This document shows, piece by piece, positions 1 to 10,772 of a DNA stretch of 60,000 bases. The notes under the pieces are model-generated. The model had not been told where the DNA came from. It saw nothing but the letters and a program-made list of their open reading frames with translations, and did no database searches. This DNA comes from Antedon mediterranea (lineage: Eukaryota; Echinodermata; Crinoidea; Comatulida; Antedonidae). Numbering within the stretch: position 1 is the stretch's first letter; each line of letters begins with the position of its first letter. The stretch is taken from NCBI RefSeq assembly GCF_964355755.1, contig NC_092672.1, positions 10,042,501 to 10,102,500 on the forward strand, written 5' to 3'. The position numbers were made by a program, and so were the translations under genes.

Positions 1-718
1 CAAGCAATATTTTTCTTAAAATAAGTAAGAATATTCCGATTTGTATTTTTTGAATTCTTGTTTCAAGCAATTTTTTTCTTAAAATAAGTAAGAATATTCC
101 GATTTGTATTTTTTGAATTCTTGTTTCAAGCAAAATATTTCTTAAAATAAGTAAGAATATTCCGATTTTTATTTGTAGAATTCTTGTTTCAAGCAATATT
201 TTTCTTAAAATAAGTAAGAATATTCCGATTTGTATTTTTTAGAATTCTTGTTTTAAGCAATATTTTTCTTAAAATAAGTAAGAATATTCCGATTTTTAAT
301 TTTAATATTCTTGTTTCAAGCAATATATTTCTTAAAATAAGTAAGAATATTCCGATTTGTATTTTTTGAATTCTTGTTTCAAGCAATATTTTTCTTAAAA
401 TAAGTAAGAATATTCCGATTTGTATTTTTTGAATTCTTGTTTCAAGCAATATTTTTCTTAAAATAAGTAAGAATATTCCGATTTGTATTTTTTGAATTCT
501 TGTTTCAAGCAATATATTTCTTAAAATAAGTAAGAATATTCCGATTTTTATTTGTAGAATTCTTGTTTCAAGCAATATTTTTCTTAAAATAAGTAAGAAT
601 ATTCCGGTTTGTATTTTTTAAAATTCTTGTTTTAAGCAATATTTTTCTTAAAATAAGTAAGAATATTCCGATTTTTATTTGTAGAATTCTTGTTTCAAGC
701 AAAACTTTTTTAAAAATA
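1..718. repeat. 63-bp tandem array (forward arm)
   Basis: About 12 head-to-tail copies start at 1, 64, 127, 190, 254, 317, 380, 443, 506, 569, 633 and 696, a period of 63 bp with two 64-bp steps. Each unit contains CTTGTTTCAAGCAA, then TTCTTAAAATAAGTAAGAAT, and a CCGATTT spacer. Because 63 is a multiple of three, the minus strand stays open as a 21-residue repeat. That reading frame is a by-product and not a gene: it is low-complexity and breaks off where the period slips. The left end of the array is cut by the window edge. Confidence 0.95.
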
Positions 719-960
719 AGTAAACAAGAAGTCTATCAAATAAAAACCAGTAAATGTTTACTTATTTTAAGAAAAGTATTGCTTGAAACAAGAATTCTAT
801 CAAATTAAAATTCGTAAATTCTTACTTATATTGGGAAAAAAATTGCTTGAAACAAGAATTCTATAAAATATAAATCATTAAAAATTTATTTTAAGAACGA
901 TAAATGAATACTCATTTTAAGAAATATTTTACTTAAACAAATAAATTCAAGAATGTTATA
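719..960. repeat. Inverted continuation of the 63-bp array
   Basis: From about 745 the units appear in reverse complement, for example CTTATTTTAAGAAAAGTATT followed by GCTTGAAACAAGAATTC. They are more diverged than the forward arm, with about three recognisable copies near 760, 830 and 900. Together with 1-718 this makes a head-to-head arrangement able to form a long foldback. Confidence 0.8.
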
Positions 961-3912
961 AAACATAATATTAACAATACTGTTATTTTCATTAAGAACT
1001 ACAATTTACATGACATTAGGTACAATAATATATACAACTTCTTTAAAACAAACTTGTTTTTATTAATAATAAAATGCCATCAAAAGAAAACTTAAAAACA
1101 TTAAAATGGTAAAATACAAATTTCGTAAAATTCTTCTCCCGCACCTGGGCTTTAAACTATTAGAGGTGTCTTTAAATTTATTAATGTATACTAATGATGA
1201 TTCAACAGCCTTTGTCAAGTGTACAGGTGTGTTTTCATCACAAATCACTAACTGTTAAAGGATAGTGAGGCCTACTTCTTTTCATTTTGGATAATCGAAA
1301 TCCAGAAGGTAAAAAGTGGAGAGGAGAGTAACTAGAGCCTCATCTAATTTTGCTTTCTTTGTAGTTAGAATTGTTTGCTAAACTTTAATGTAGGCCATTT
1401 CTGTGTCCAAAAGCAATACCGGCATATTACCTGATCGGCGTGAAGACCAGGATTCTGGATCTTTATTCATGTTCCTAAAAATGAAAAGAGATTAATATAG
1501 TTTTAGTTATTACTGTATTTAAAATATGTGTAACATCATCAACTAATTTGGTACGGTGTGGTTTTAGAGTCCTATATCTGGGGCGGTAAACACAAAAACA
1601 TGACGCAATATTAGAACGGTGGTAAGAATAATTTTACATTATAAGGTGGGTGGAATATGCATTTGAACTTTTTAATCGCAAACTTTGCCCTGTTTATACC
1701 GATCCCAAAGACAGGCATGGCTGTATCTATTATTTTTAGTTAAATTATTAGGGTCTAAATTTATTTTTAATATTACTATTTAGGAAGACAATACGCAAAA
1801 CGGTGCTCAATCCTGATTGATGTTTTTATTCCGTATCAATGTTTATAATAACAATCATACAATTAAATGTAAATTTTGTTTAATTGTTTGATTTTAATAA
1901 ATTATTGTAAACATAGTATATACCTCGAATTTTAAGCTAAGATAAATTTGATTTTAAAAAAACACTTTAAGATATTTTTTTTTAATGTACATAATGTTAC
2001 TTGTATTTTAAATTTAAAATACCTTCAAGGTCGGCAGACTTTTTTTGATGAGTTTTTCCCAACAAATATGTTTGACAGATTTGACAACATATTATGGGTT
2101 ATCTTTGAACCTAACCAAAAATAACAAATTGAAAACATTATATTATATAAATTTATTTAAATGAGTGGAATAATGTATGGACATAAACTTGATATACTGT
2201 AGCTCAAATTTTTAATAATGTAGCCTACAGTTTTGTAGGTGGTCAATGTAAAAGGAAGGGGAAAGGGTGGGCTGGCCAGGAGAGCATTAATATGTCAAAA
2301 ATTAATATTCATAAGTCATTTATTTAATTTTAGTTGTCAAAGGGAGGAGTGCATGACACTAGCTTGAGTCGAACCAAGCTGTTAAAAATACGTACACAAT
2401 ATATTTCCTCACTACCATTGGTCCATTATAAAACTATTTATGAATAGATAAAAGTACAAAAACATACACTGTACTTACCAGATGGAGGACTGGTGTTTCT
2501 CTTTAAAATACCAAAATAAACTATATTATTCTCTTCTTTGGAAAAATTTGCTAAGCACTTGTTTAAAAAGCTTTCTTTTGTATTTCATTCCTCTTTGCCT
2601 AGTAATAATTAGTATCCTTCGAACTTCTTCAATTACCTAACAAATAATTTAAGATATTGTAAATAACACAGTTTTTTAAAAAGAAATTTAATATAACAAT
2701 TTTAGTTATGCAGTACGTATGTTTTTTGTTTGTTTTTTTAGTATGTTTTTTTTTAATTTAGAGTTAAAAACGTTAAGTTTCAATATCGATGTGATCACTT
2801 CGGGGATTACTTAGTGTGTACAATTAATTAAATATAAAGAAGTGTTTTTAAATGTCATTACATTTCTCATTGGAATATGTGTATATAATATAATCCTTCG
2901 TAGATATTTCATGGCTACATTACAAAATAACTGTTACATTATAATTGTATTATCTATTATTAGGCCTTCCTTATACCTAGCTGAAATAGGTCCGACAATA
3001 TTTGTCCCCTCTGTCAATGTCTGAACTAAAATGCTAAGCTAAACCTATACACCTGGTCCGTCAGTACAGGCATAGTAGGCTAGCCTAGACCTACTAGTTC
3101 CAGGCCTACAGTATTACTTACTAGGAAGGAGCCTAGGCTAGGCCTAGACTGCTGGCAGATTAAAATATAATTATTAGGCCTACGAACCTGTTAAAATGTT
3201 GGCCACTTCTTCATCTATTTCTTCAACAAAGCGTCTTCCTTCGACATTATATTAGACTAATCTTACTAGGCCTATTGAAGCATTTAATATATAAATTGCG
3301 ATGAAAGGTGTCTTTTACTTACAAACTCTAGATTTTGAATGATTACTTTAAAAAACCGTTGGCCATGATCCCGCCGGGAGCTAGGTCATCGACCACACAC
3401 AGTGTTGTTTTTCAACTATAACCAACAATTTATCGCTGGCCTTTTACCCAGAATGTATAAGGTCATTATACTGCTCAACGTTAAAGCATGGAGGTATAAA
3501 CCTCCATGGTGGTTAAAGCAAATCTATAAAACGTCTGGACCAACAGTAATACGACAGACAATAATAATGACACATGTTTGTTGCAGTCCGAAAAAAAGCG
3601 ATAAGTTGGTGCCAGTAAACTGAAGTAGGTACAGTATTTGCTACCCTATTTGCTAAGGCATTATAATTCAATTCATGGAAATACTCCGAATTTTCGAGTA
3701 ACATGTGGAATTGGTGGTTCGCTGCCCGGCAAGCTTTGGAATTTACAATTCGTTTTACAAGCATGTCATAAGACGCCATTTTAAGGACGAGTATAACAAT
3801 CGGCAACCTCCTGCAGTTGACGATGGAAACATCATCAGTATAAGTATGCCTGGAGAAAACGAGGATGCCAATTGAGGATGAAGTAGAACTAGGCCTAGAC
3901 TAGGAGACTGAC
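961..3912. other. Gene-poor stretch with AGGCCTA words
   Basis: No convincing coding exon is visible. From about 3040 to 3330 the words TAGGCCTA, AGCCTAGAC and AGGCCTAC recur densely, the same lineage-typical words seen elsewhere in the window. A minus-strand frame beginning at an ATGGCGTCT context near 3779 and running to 3513 has a good start context (AAAATGGCG), but its 89 residues match no family I recognise. I treat it as unproven. Confidence 0.5.
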
Positions 3913-4592
3913 GAAGTTAATGAAGAAAAAAACTATTATAATGGGGATGATTTATCAACTGACGATAGTAGTAGTGATAATTCTAGTATTGTTATACTGT
4001 TAATGATTGTTTAATATTAATGATCTTGTTGATGCTCAGCTAGCAAGAAGGCCTACTAATTAGAGGATGAACAAGCAGATAATAGTATAAAAAATGCTGA
4101 TGTCTTTCTACTAAAATTAAAGGAGAGAAACAAGATTCCGCAGGTAAGCCATTTTGCTTTAAAATTACAACAATTATGCATTTTAAACTATTTTTTATTA
4201 GAGAAATACGTCGATTTCCTAGGCCTTGCTGGTACTGTTATTATACAGGACTATTAGCTATAGTAACTATAGGACTTGGGTACTAGGCCTAGGCCTAGGC
4301 ATTATACACGCTAAGTTTATGTTGCATTTTTTTGTGACCAATTTCATTGTTACAAATAACATTTTTTTTGTTAGGCTGCATAGCTCCCCAACTAAAGCAC
4401 AACTTAGTTTTTAAACATATTAAAACTTGAATATAAAAAATATTAAATCAATATTATTTTCTTTAGGTTGCAGTGCAATCGATTATTCAAAGCACAAACA
4501 GTTTGATTACCCAGATTCTTTCATCACTTGAAACTGAAGTGCTAACTGCTCTACCGTTGTGTGAATATAAGGATATTGACAATCTATTTTAA
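3913..4592 (+). pseudogene. Fragment of a multi-exon unknown gene
   Basis: Two exon-like pieces share one frame. The first ends at 4143 with CCGCAG before GTAAGC. It encodes an acidic, serine-rich stretch (around GDDLSTDDSSSDNSS) and then NADVFLLKLKERNKIPQ, but an in-frame break lies between those two parts. The second begins after TTTCTTTAG at 4467 and encodes VAVQSIIQSTNSLITQILSS and onward to a stop at 4590-4592. The intron is 323 bp. An acidic linker followed by a 'FLLKLKE...' helix split by an intron recalls a widespread, often transposon-like family of uncharacterised animal proteins; that comparison is from memory and unproven. No start or downstream exons are seen, and the 102-bp array begins right at its end. 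Confidence 0.4.
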
Positions 4593-5344
4593 GTAAAACA
4601 TTTCTCAAAATAAGTATTTTTAAGAATATTAAAATAGAATTGACTTCAATTCAAGCAATAATAGTCTTGATAGGATATAGTATGATATTGACTTCTTATC
4701 TTAAGTAAAACATTTCTCAAAATAAGTATTTTTAAAAATATTGCGAATCTCAATTTAAGCAAAAATAGTCTTGATAAGATAGTATGATATTGACTTCTTA
4801 TTTTAAGTAAAACATTTCTCAAAATAAGTATTTTAAAGAATATTGCGAATCTTGATTCAAGTAAAAATAGTCTTGATAAGATAGTATGATATTGACTTCT
4901 TATTTTAAGTAAAACATTTCTCAAAATCAGAAAATTGCGAATCTGAATTCAAGCAAAAATAGTCTTGATAGGATAGTATGATATTGACTTCTTATTTTAA
5001 GTAAAACATTTTTCAAAATAAGTATTTTTTTAAATATTGCGAATCTCAATTTAAGCAAAAATAGTCTTGATAAGATAGTATGATATTGACTTCTTATTTT
5101 AAGTAAAACATTTCTCGAAATAAGTATTTCTAAGAATATTGCGAATCTTGATTCAAGTAAAAATAGTCTTGATAAGATAGTATGATATTGACTTCTTATT
5201 TTAAGTAAAACATTTCTCAAAATAAGTATTTTTTAAAATATTGCGAATCTCAATTTAAGCAAAAATAGTCTTGATAAGATAATATGATATTGACTTCTTA
5301 TTTTAAGTAAAACATTTCTCAAAACAAGTATTTTTAAGAATATT
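4587..5344. repeat. 102-bp tandem array
   Basis: The anchor ATTGACTTCTTATTTTAAG recurs at 4687, 4789, 4891, 4983, 5085, 5187 and 5289. The period is 102 bp, apart from one 92-bp unit that lacks 10 bp. Each unit holds TTTTAAGTAAAACATTTCTC and a TTCAAGCAAAAATAGTCTTG segment. The period is a multiple of three, so the minus strand shows a spurious 34-residue repeat. Several words (TTTTAAGTAA, TTCAAGCAA) are shared with the 63-bp array. Confidence 0.93.
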
Positions 5345-6130
5345 GCGAAACCTAATTTAAGAAACTTTGTCTTACCTAGAAAAATATTTATTGTTTTAAG
5401 TAATTTTTAGAATTCATCAATCTTGATTTAAGAAAAATTATTCTTGATAGGGATAAATATAATATTGATTTCTTATTTTAAGTAAAATACTTTTCAAATT
5501 AAGTATTTTCAAATCTTGTTTTAAGCAAAACTATTCTTAATAAGAAGAGAATGATATTGACTTCTTATTTTAAGTAAAATATTTCTTGTAATAAGCATTT
5601 TCAAGAATATTGCGAATCTTGATTCAAGTAAAAATAATCTTGATAAGGGTAGTGTGAAATTGACTTCTTATTTTAAGTAAAATATTTCTCAAAACAAGTA
5701 TTTTCAAGACTATTGCGAAACCTAATTTAAGAAACTTTGTCTTACCTAGAAAAATATTTATTGTTTTAAGTAATTTTTATAATTCATCAATCTTGATTTA
5801 AGAAAAATTATTCTTGATAGGGATAAATATAATATAGATTTCTTATTTTAAGTAAAATACTTTTCAAATTAAGTATTTTCAAATCTTGTTTTAAGCAAAA
5901 CTATTCTTAATAAGAAGAGAATGATATTGACTTCTTATTTTAAGTAAAATATTTCTTGTAATAAGCATTTTCAAGAAAATTGCAAAACTTAATTTAAGAA
6001 AATGTGTCTTTTCTAGAAAATTATCTCTTGTTTTAAGTAATTTTAAATCTTGACAAGAAAAAAAATACTTATTTTAAGAATTTTTTCTTAAAACAAGATT
6101 TTTTTTTCTTGCTTAGAATTTCAAATTTTG
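5345..6130. repeat. 370-bp higher-order repeat blocks
   Basis: A block starting GCGAAACCTAATTTAAGAAA at 5345 recurs at 5715, a spacing of 370 bp, with near-identical content up to about 5975. Inside are diverged 102-bp-type words (TTCTTATTTTAAGTAAAATA). The right end, 6040-6120, is a run of inverted TACTTATTTTAAGAA and TTCTTAAAACAAG words that could fold back. The retrotransposon starts immediately after. Confidence 0.85.
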
Positions 6131-6298
6131 CTGTGTGAGAATTGATTTCCGTTTAAATTTTGATGGTAATTGTAGTAATGATAATTTGAATCGTAAATTT
6201 ATAATTTTAAAGCACTTGATGTCAATAATCTATGTAATACTCTTAACTGTGTTCCATGGAGTGTCTTAATTGATTTTGAAGGTGATTTAAATGAAGCT

Positions 6299-8222
6299 TT
6301 GGATATGTTTTATAATTTGTTAAATGCTGCCGTCAATGACACAGTGCCTAAAATTAGAAAGCGCAGAAAGCTTCCTCCGTGGTTTGACAATGAGTTGAGA
6401 AGTGCGCTTCAACTCAAAGAAAAGTATTATAGATATCTGAAAAAACATAATAATCGGTTAGCCCAAAGTAATTTCAAATTTGCTCGCGCGTCCTTTAAAA
6501 AAATGCGCAATAAAAAGTATAAAGATTACTTGGACTCTTTGGCTAAGCAAATTGTCACTAACAATAAAAGATTTTGGAGCTGGATGAAAACTAAATACAA
6601 GTCAAATAATCTTCCTTCTATCATGAGTCACGATAACATTTCATTCCAGTCTAATTATGATAAAGCTACCACATTAAATTTTAATTCTTATTTTCATTCT
6701 TTTTTCAGTGAGCCTTCTCCGGACGTTCCCCGGGACTATCCAGGTCTTCCTGACTATGCGGTGGATAACTTGAGTTCTCTGTCTGTGAATCAGCATTCTG
6801 TGGAAAAGGCACTTGGTAACATTGATAAATAAAGCTACTGGCATTGATCAGATTAGTAACGTTGTCTTAAAGGGTGCCTCCTCCTCACTCTCTTATCCGC
6901 TTTGCAAATTGTTTCAGCTATCTATTAATTCTGGGGTTTTCCCGTCATCTTTGAAACACGCTAATATTGTCCCAATTCACAAGAGTGGTCCCAAAAAACT
7001 AATTTGTAACTATCGTCCTATTTCGTTATTGCCTACTATGAGCGCATTGTGCATGATGGTTTGTCATCACATGTTTCTAATGCTTTAAGTCCTAGGCAGC
7101 ATGGAATTGTCTCTTGGAGATCATGTCAAACCAACATCGCACTGCTTCTTGCTACATCATACGATGCAATTAACAGCAAGAAGCAGTGCGATGTGATTTC
7201 TCTAAGGCTTTTGATTCCGTTTCCCACGATTTGCTTATTTTTAAACTTTCAAAATTTGGTTTATCCGGTTCACTTTCAAGTTGGTTTAAAAGCTATTTAA
7301 CTAATAGACAACAGCTTGTTGTCATTGGGGGAGAGACATCTGATTGGCTCCCTGTGTTATCGGGCGTTCCGCAGGGCTCAATCCTTGGCCCGATTTTATT
7401 TATTTATCAACGATCTTTCTTTAAAATTTAATCATTCCGAGTCTCTTTTATTTGCTGACGATCTGAAATTGTTTAAAGTGATTACCACTCCACAGGATGC
7501 TTTTTTACTTCAGGAGGATCGGGATGGTCTCGTGGAATGGACGGAGAAGTGGGGGCTAAAACTTAATGCTAATAGGCCTAAATGCAAATATTTATCTATA
7601 ACACTTAAAAAAAGGCCTGTGCTCTTCAATTATAATTTGAATGGACATGATCTTGAGATGGTTTATGTACAGAAAGATTTAGGTATTTGTATTGATAGTA
7701 AATTAAATTTGTGTTCACATATTAATCATGTGTTGTCAAAAGCTAATAGAATGATGGGCTTGATATGGAGAAATTGTAGGTTTATGAACGACGGCAGGGC
7801 ACTTTTATCTTTATACAAATCTATTATCTTGAATATTGTTCCGTCAGGCCCGTCGAATCGACACTGTTCAACGGAAGTTTGTACGATTCCTGTCTTATAA
7901 CTGTGTTAATTTTGCCTTTTCCATTGATTCTGTCAGCAATCGTCGAACGATATCTAATATGGTTTTTTTATATAATATTTTAAATTCTAAATATGACTGT
8001 TCATTAATTTCACTATTTAGTTTAAATGTCCCTGGTCGTACACGAAATAGACATTTATTGCATATTCCTTTTAGCCGTGTCGACTGTATTAAGAGGCGAA
8101 TTTTTCATAGACTACCATATACATTTAATAATCTAAATAGCAATCATATTGATATTTTTAATGATAGACTTGGTTATTTTAAGAGGACGATTATGTGTTC
8201 ACTTCTTGAACAGCCTGCATAG
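6299..8222 (+). pseudogene. Frameshifted LINE ORF2 (reverse transcriptase)
   Basis: I read at least five frame disruptions. They lie near 6828 (end of the linker frame), 7040 (after the SLLPT motif), 7190 (before DFSKAFD), 7390 (after GSILGP) and 7845 (after the LYKSI segment). Each is a simple frame change with recognisable protein on both sides, so small indels accumulated after insertion. The FADD catalytic motif itself is intact. Five breaks in under 2 kb indicate an old copy. Confidence 0.85.
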
Positions 8223-8425
8223 TCTGTTTGATTAATATAAATTTTAAATTGAAATTGTTTATGGCATGCCGATCTATGTTATATATAGTTCATAATCGGT
8301 GTACCATGTCCCGCATACCTGGCTCAGCCTATATATTGTGCCAGTTCTGCGGTACATTTCATTTCGAAACCTGAGCTGCACTGACGAGATCTAATAAGAT
8401 CGAAACAGTACTGTCTGCAGATTGG

Positions 8426-8483
8426 ATATATATTGGATATATTGGATATATATATATATATATGATATATATATATATATATA

Positions 8484-8550
<67 letters not shown>
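8426..8550. repeat. TA dinucleotide microsatellite
   Basis: Nearly uninterrupted (TA)n with two GATATA interruptions, inside the LINE 3' UTR. A second short (TA)n lies at 8641-8662. Open frames over it, reading as alternating Tyr-Ile, are meaningless. Confidence 0.97.
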
Positions 8551-8552
<2 letters not shown>

Positions 8553-9130
8553 AGACTATAATGACAACAATCAATTACAACGTTGCTTATAAGCACATTT
8601 ACTTGTAGAATTAGCATTTACAGGTGATATGTTTTGGATTTATATATATATATATATATATATTATCTGTATTTTATTGTTAACCGTTTTTTATGTTGTA
8701 TTGTTTTATGTTTCAAACCTGTTAGTGGCAGTATTTATCGCTGTTGGTTTTGACTGAATAAAATAAAAATAAAAAATAAAATGATTGAATGTAGCTTTAT
8801 ATTTAAGCTTCAGAGTCTGTCAAGAAATCGTAAAGTTTGATTTCTTTTTTCTTAGAACGGTAGTCTAGGTACGTGATTAAAATTGGAAAAGATTCAAACA
8901 TGTAAGTTATAAAACGAACACACACAAATTCAAAGCAACACAATGTAATTGTCATTGTCACAATACAACAGACGTTGGATAAAACAATGGACGACGATTA
9001 TCTGTCCCGTGTATTGCTTGTCTGACTTAGGGTGGCTTTTCAAGTTTGTGCGGCTTCGAAAAAAGTGAATATTTTTTTATTTATTTCTTATTTATTCAAG
9101 ATCCAACAGTGTAAAGAGAAAAATATCAAA

Positions 9131-9260
9131 ACAGGATCACCATTAGACAGGATCGCCATAAAACAACAGGATCGCCATAAAACAACAGGATCGCCATAAA
9201 ATAACAGGATCGCCATAAAATAACAGGATCGCCATAAATAGCAGGATCGCCATAAAATAT
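9131..9260. repeat. 19-bp minisatellite
   Basis: Seven copies of AGGATCGCCATAAAACAAC. The first copy is diverged (AGGATCACCATTAGAC), and the spacer alternates between CAAC, TAAC and TAGC. Confidence 0.95.
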
Positions 9261-9689
9261 TTCTCTTGCATGCGTTACGTAGAGACATACGTAAAACTGA
9301 GACTCATTTACTTTACTTCTGTAGAATGGTGTACAAAAACTGTTTAAAACGGTAGATTCAACTGAGGATAATGCTAGTAAATTGCTTTAATGTAAGCCGA
9401 GACGACAGTACGTGTTGTCGATTGTTCTGTGCGTTCTGAATGAATCGTTCTTTACAACAGATCTGAATGTAACAAACGTAACGTTTCAGACATAACGTTT
9501 TACGTAGCTATTTACATAATACTGTATCATGCAGGTAAACGAACGCAACCGCCGCTAATTCTTCGTTTGGTGATTGTAACATAGTTACCGTTCATAGTCT
9601 ATCATTGAAATTACAGCAGTGTCATTTTTTTCCTTGGTGCTATATTTAACCCGTTCTCTAAGCCTGTTTTCCACTAAAGCGAATTTTCA

Positions 9690-9785
9690 GCCATATGGAT
9701 GGCTGCAGTCGCGTGCTCAAGTTAGTGTTTACCGACCGACCAACCGACATGGAGTGTAACGTTGCACGCGATTATCGCGACTAAA
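9690..9785 (-). mobile_element. CGGT-core short element, copy 1
   Basis: ATGGCTGCAGTCGCGTGCTC leads into TTAGTGTTTACCGACCGACC and ends near GCACGCGATTATCGCGACTA. This is the layout shared by the copies at 17755, 53145, 53785 and 58130: AGTCGCGTGC-like ends in opposite orientation around a short (CGGT)n or (ACCG)n run. This copy is short, with about three tetranucleotides. Confidence 0.75.
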
Positions 9786-10772
9786 AACCTACACTTTTCA
9801 TTACAAGAGTGAATAGCGTGACAACTCTAATTGCTTGTCATTTTTTCGCTTCGCACAAAGTAGAAAAGTATTTGACCTACCAATTTTACTGAAGAGAAAC
9901 TCAAAGAAATAGAATTTGCAACAGAAAGGGATTTTTGGAATATGGAAACTATAATAAATATGCGTGCGTATAAGCTGACGTTCAAATTCGCCTAGTAGAA
10001 ACTAAGTTTCCCCCTTACAGCACACAGATCTGAAAGCGTCGATAATAGCAAATGACAGGTTTGTTTCATTAAAGATCGATTTGTTTTATGATTTATTGAA
10101 ATAGATTAAATAGGGCTTCAACAGGAAATTAAAATTTACTATCTCTCAGTGAACATGGCGGGATATTAACGAAGACGAAAATGCATTTTTATTTTGTATC
10201 GTAGTCTTAACACGATCGGTCAAAGTTTATTGAGCAATTCTCTGCACCTCTGTATTATAACGTTTTAGGCCAATTATTTCTTTGACACAGCACGATAACC
10301 TAGTATGTACTACAAGTTATTTCATACGGTTTGATTGACGTATTACTGTAGCATTGTATTGACTATTCAAAACAATTTACGTTGCTTGAGATTGTAGTAA
10401 TTATTTTACACAGACTAATACCCATAGTAATAACACTACTTAAAGCGATTGCGAGTATTGGTGACTGTTATAGAATAATTGCACTTGAAAACAAAACAAG
10501 GAGCATATCTTTTTACAGTTAAACCTAATTGTAATCATTCCTTCAGTTTAGTAATGTTTTACTAAAGTCAAATTCCTAAGCTTTTGGTTGAATATTTGCA
10601 TGATTGACGGTAGAGAGCGTCCTCTATCAAACCATTTAAAGTAGTACTAAGTAGTACGGTATAGTAGTAGTACTATTAAAGAAGCATGCATAACTATATT
10701 TGACATCAATCGCAACACGATTTCTTGTTTTTAAAAGACAACCGTCTTTGTAATCATTTAAATTATTGCAAA

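Larger units (their letters stand above)
6140..8785 (+). mobile_element. Degenerate CR1/jockey-type LINE
   Basis: This is a non-LTR retrotransposon copy that has lost its 5' part. A linker region (about 6299-6830; VPKIRKRRKLPPWFDNELRS) is followed by reverse transcriptase. RT motifs are spread over several frames: KATGIDQISN (about 6834), NYRPISLLPT (about 7010), DFSKAFDSVSHDLL (about 7195), GVPQGSILGP (about 7365) and LLFADDLKLF (about 7446, with the catalytic FADD at 7451-7462). The C-terminal part continues to a stop at 8222. The 3' UTR contains a TA microsatellite, and the copy ends in an AATAAAATAAAAATAAAAAA-like tail near 8760-8781. The frame breaks mean no functional polymerase is encoded here. 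The class is assigned by motif appearance only. Confidence 0.85.
8786..10772. other. Intergenic region upstream of HNMT-like gene 1
   Basis: I see no coding exon. The stretch holds a 19-bp minisatellite (9131-9260) and one CGGT-type element (about 9690-9785). The rest is unique-looking AT-rich sequence. A core promoter for gene 1 is not identifiable by eye. A CTTGTTTTTAAAAG stretch about 40 bp before the gene 1 start could be an acceptor for a 5'-UTR intron, but this is weak. Confidence 0.5.

Noticed and set aside
189-575. Long minus-strand open frame with a 21-residue repeat
   Set aside because: It is the translation of the 63-bp satellite. The frame stays open only because the period is a multiple of three.
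3513-3779. Minus-strand frame with a good start context
   Set aside because: The start context is attractive, but there is no recognisable domain, no splice partner and no supporting promoter, so it is not listed as a gene.
4646-5220. Minus-strand frames with repeated 'RNVLLKIRSQYHTI'
   Set aside because: By-product of the 102-bp tandem array.
8324-8617. Tyr-Ile repeat proteins
   Set aside because: Translated TA microsatellite.
9088-9288. Minus-strand frame with repeated 'YGDPV' units
   Set aside because: Translated 19-bp minisatellite.
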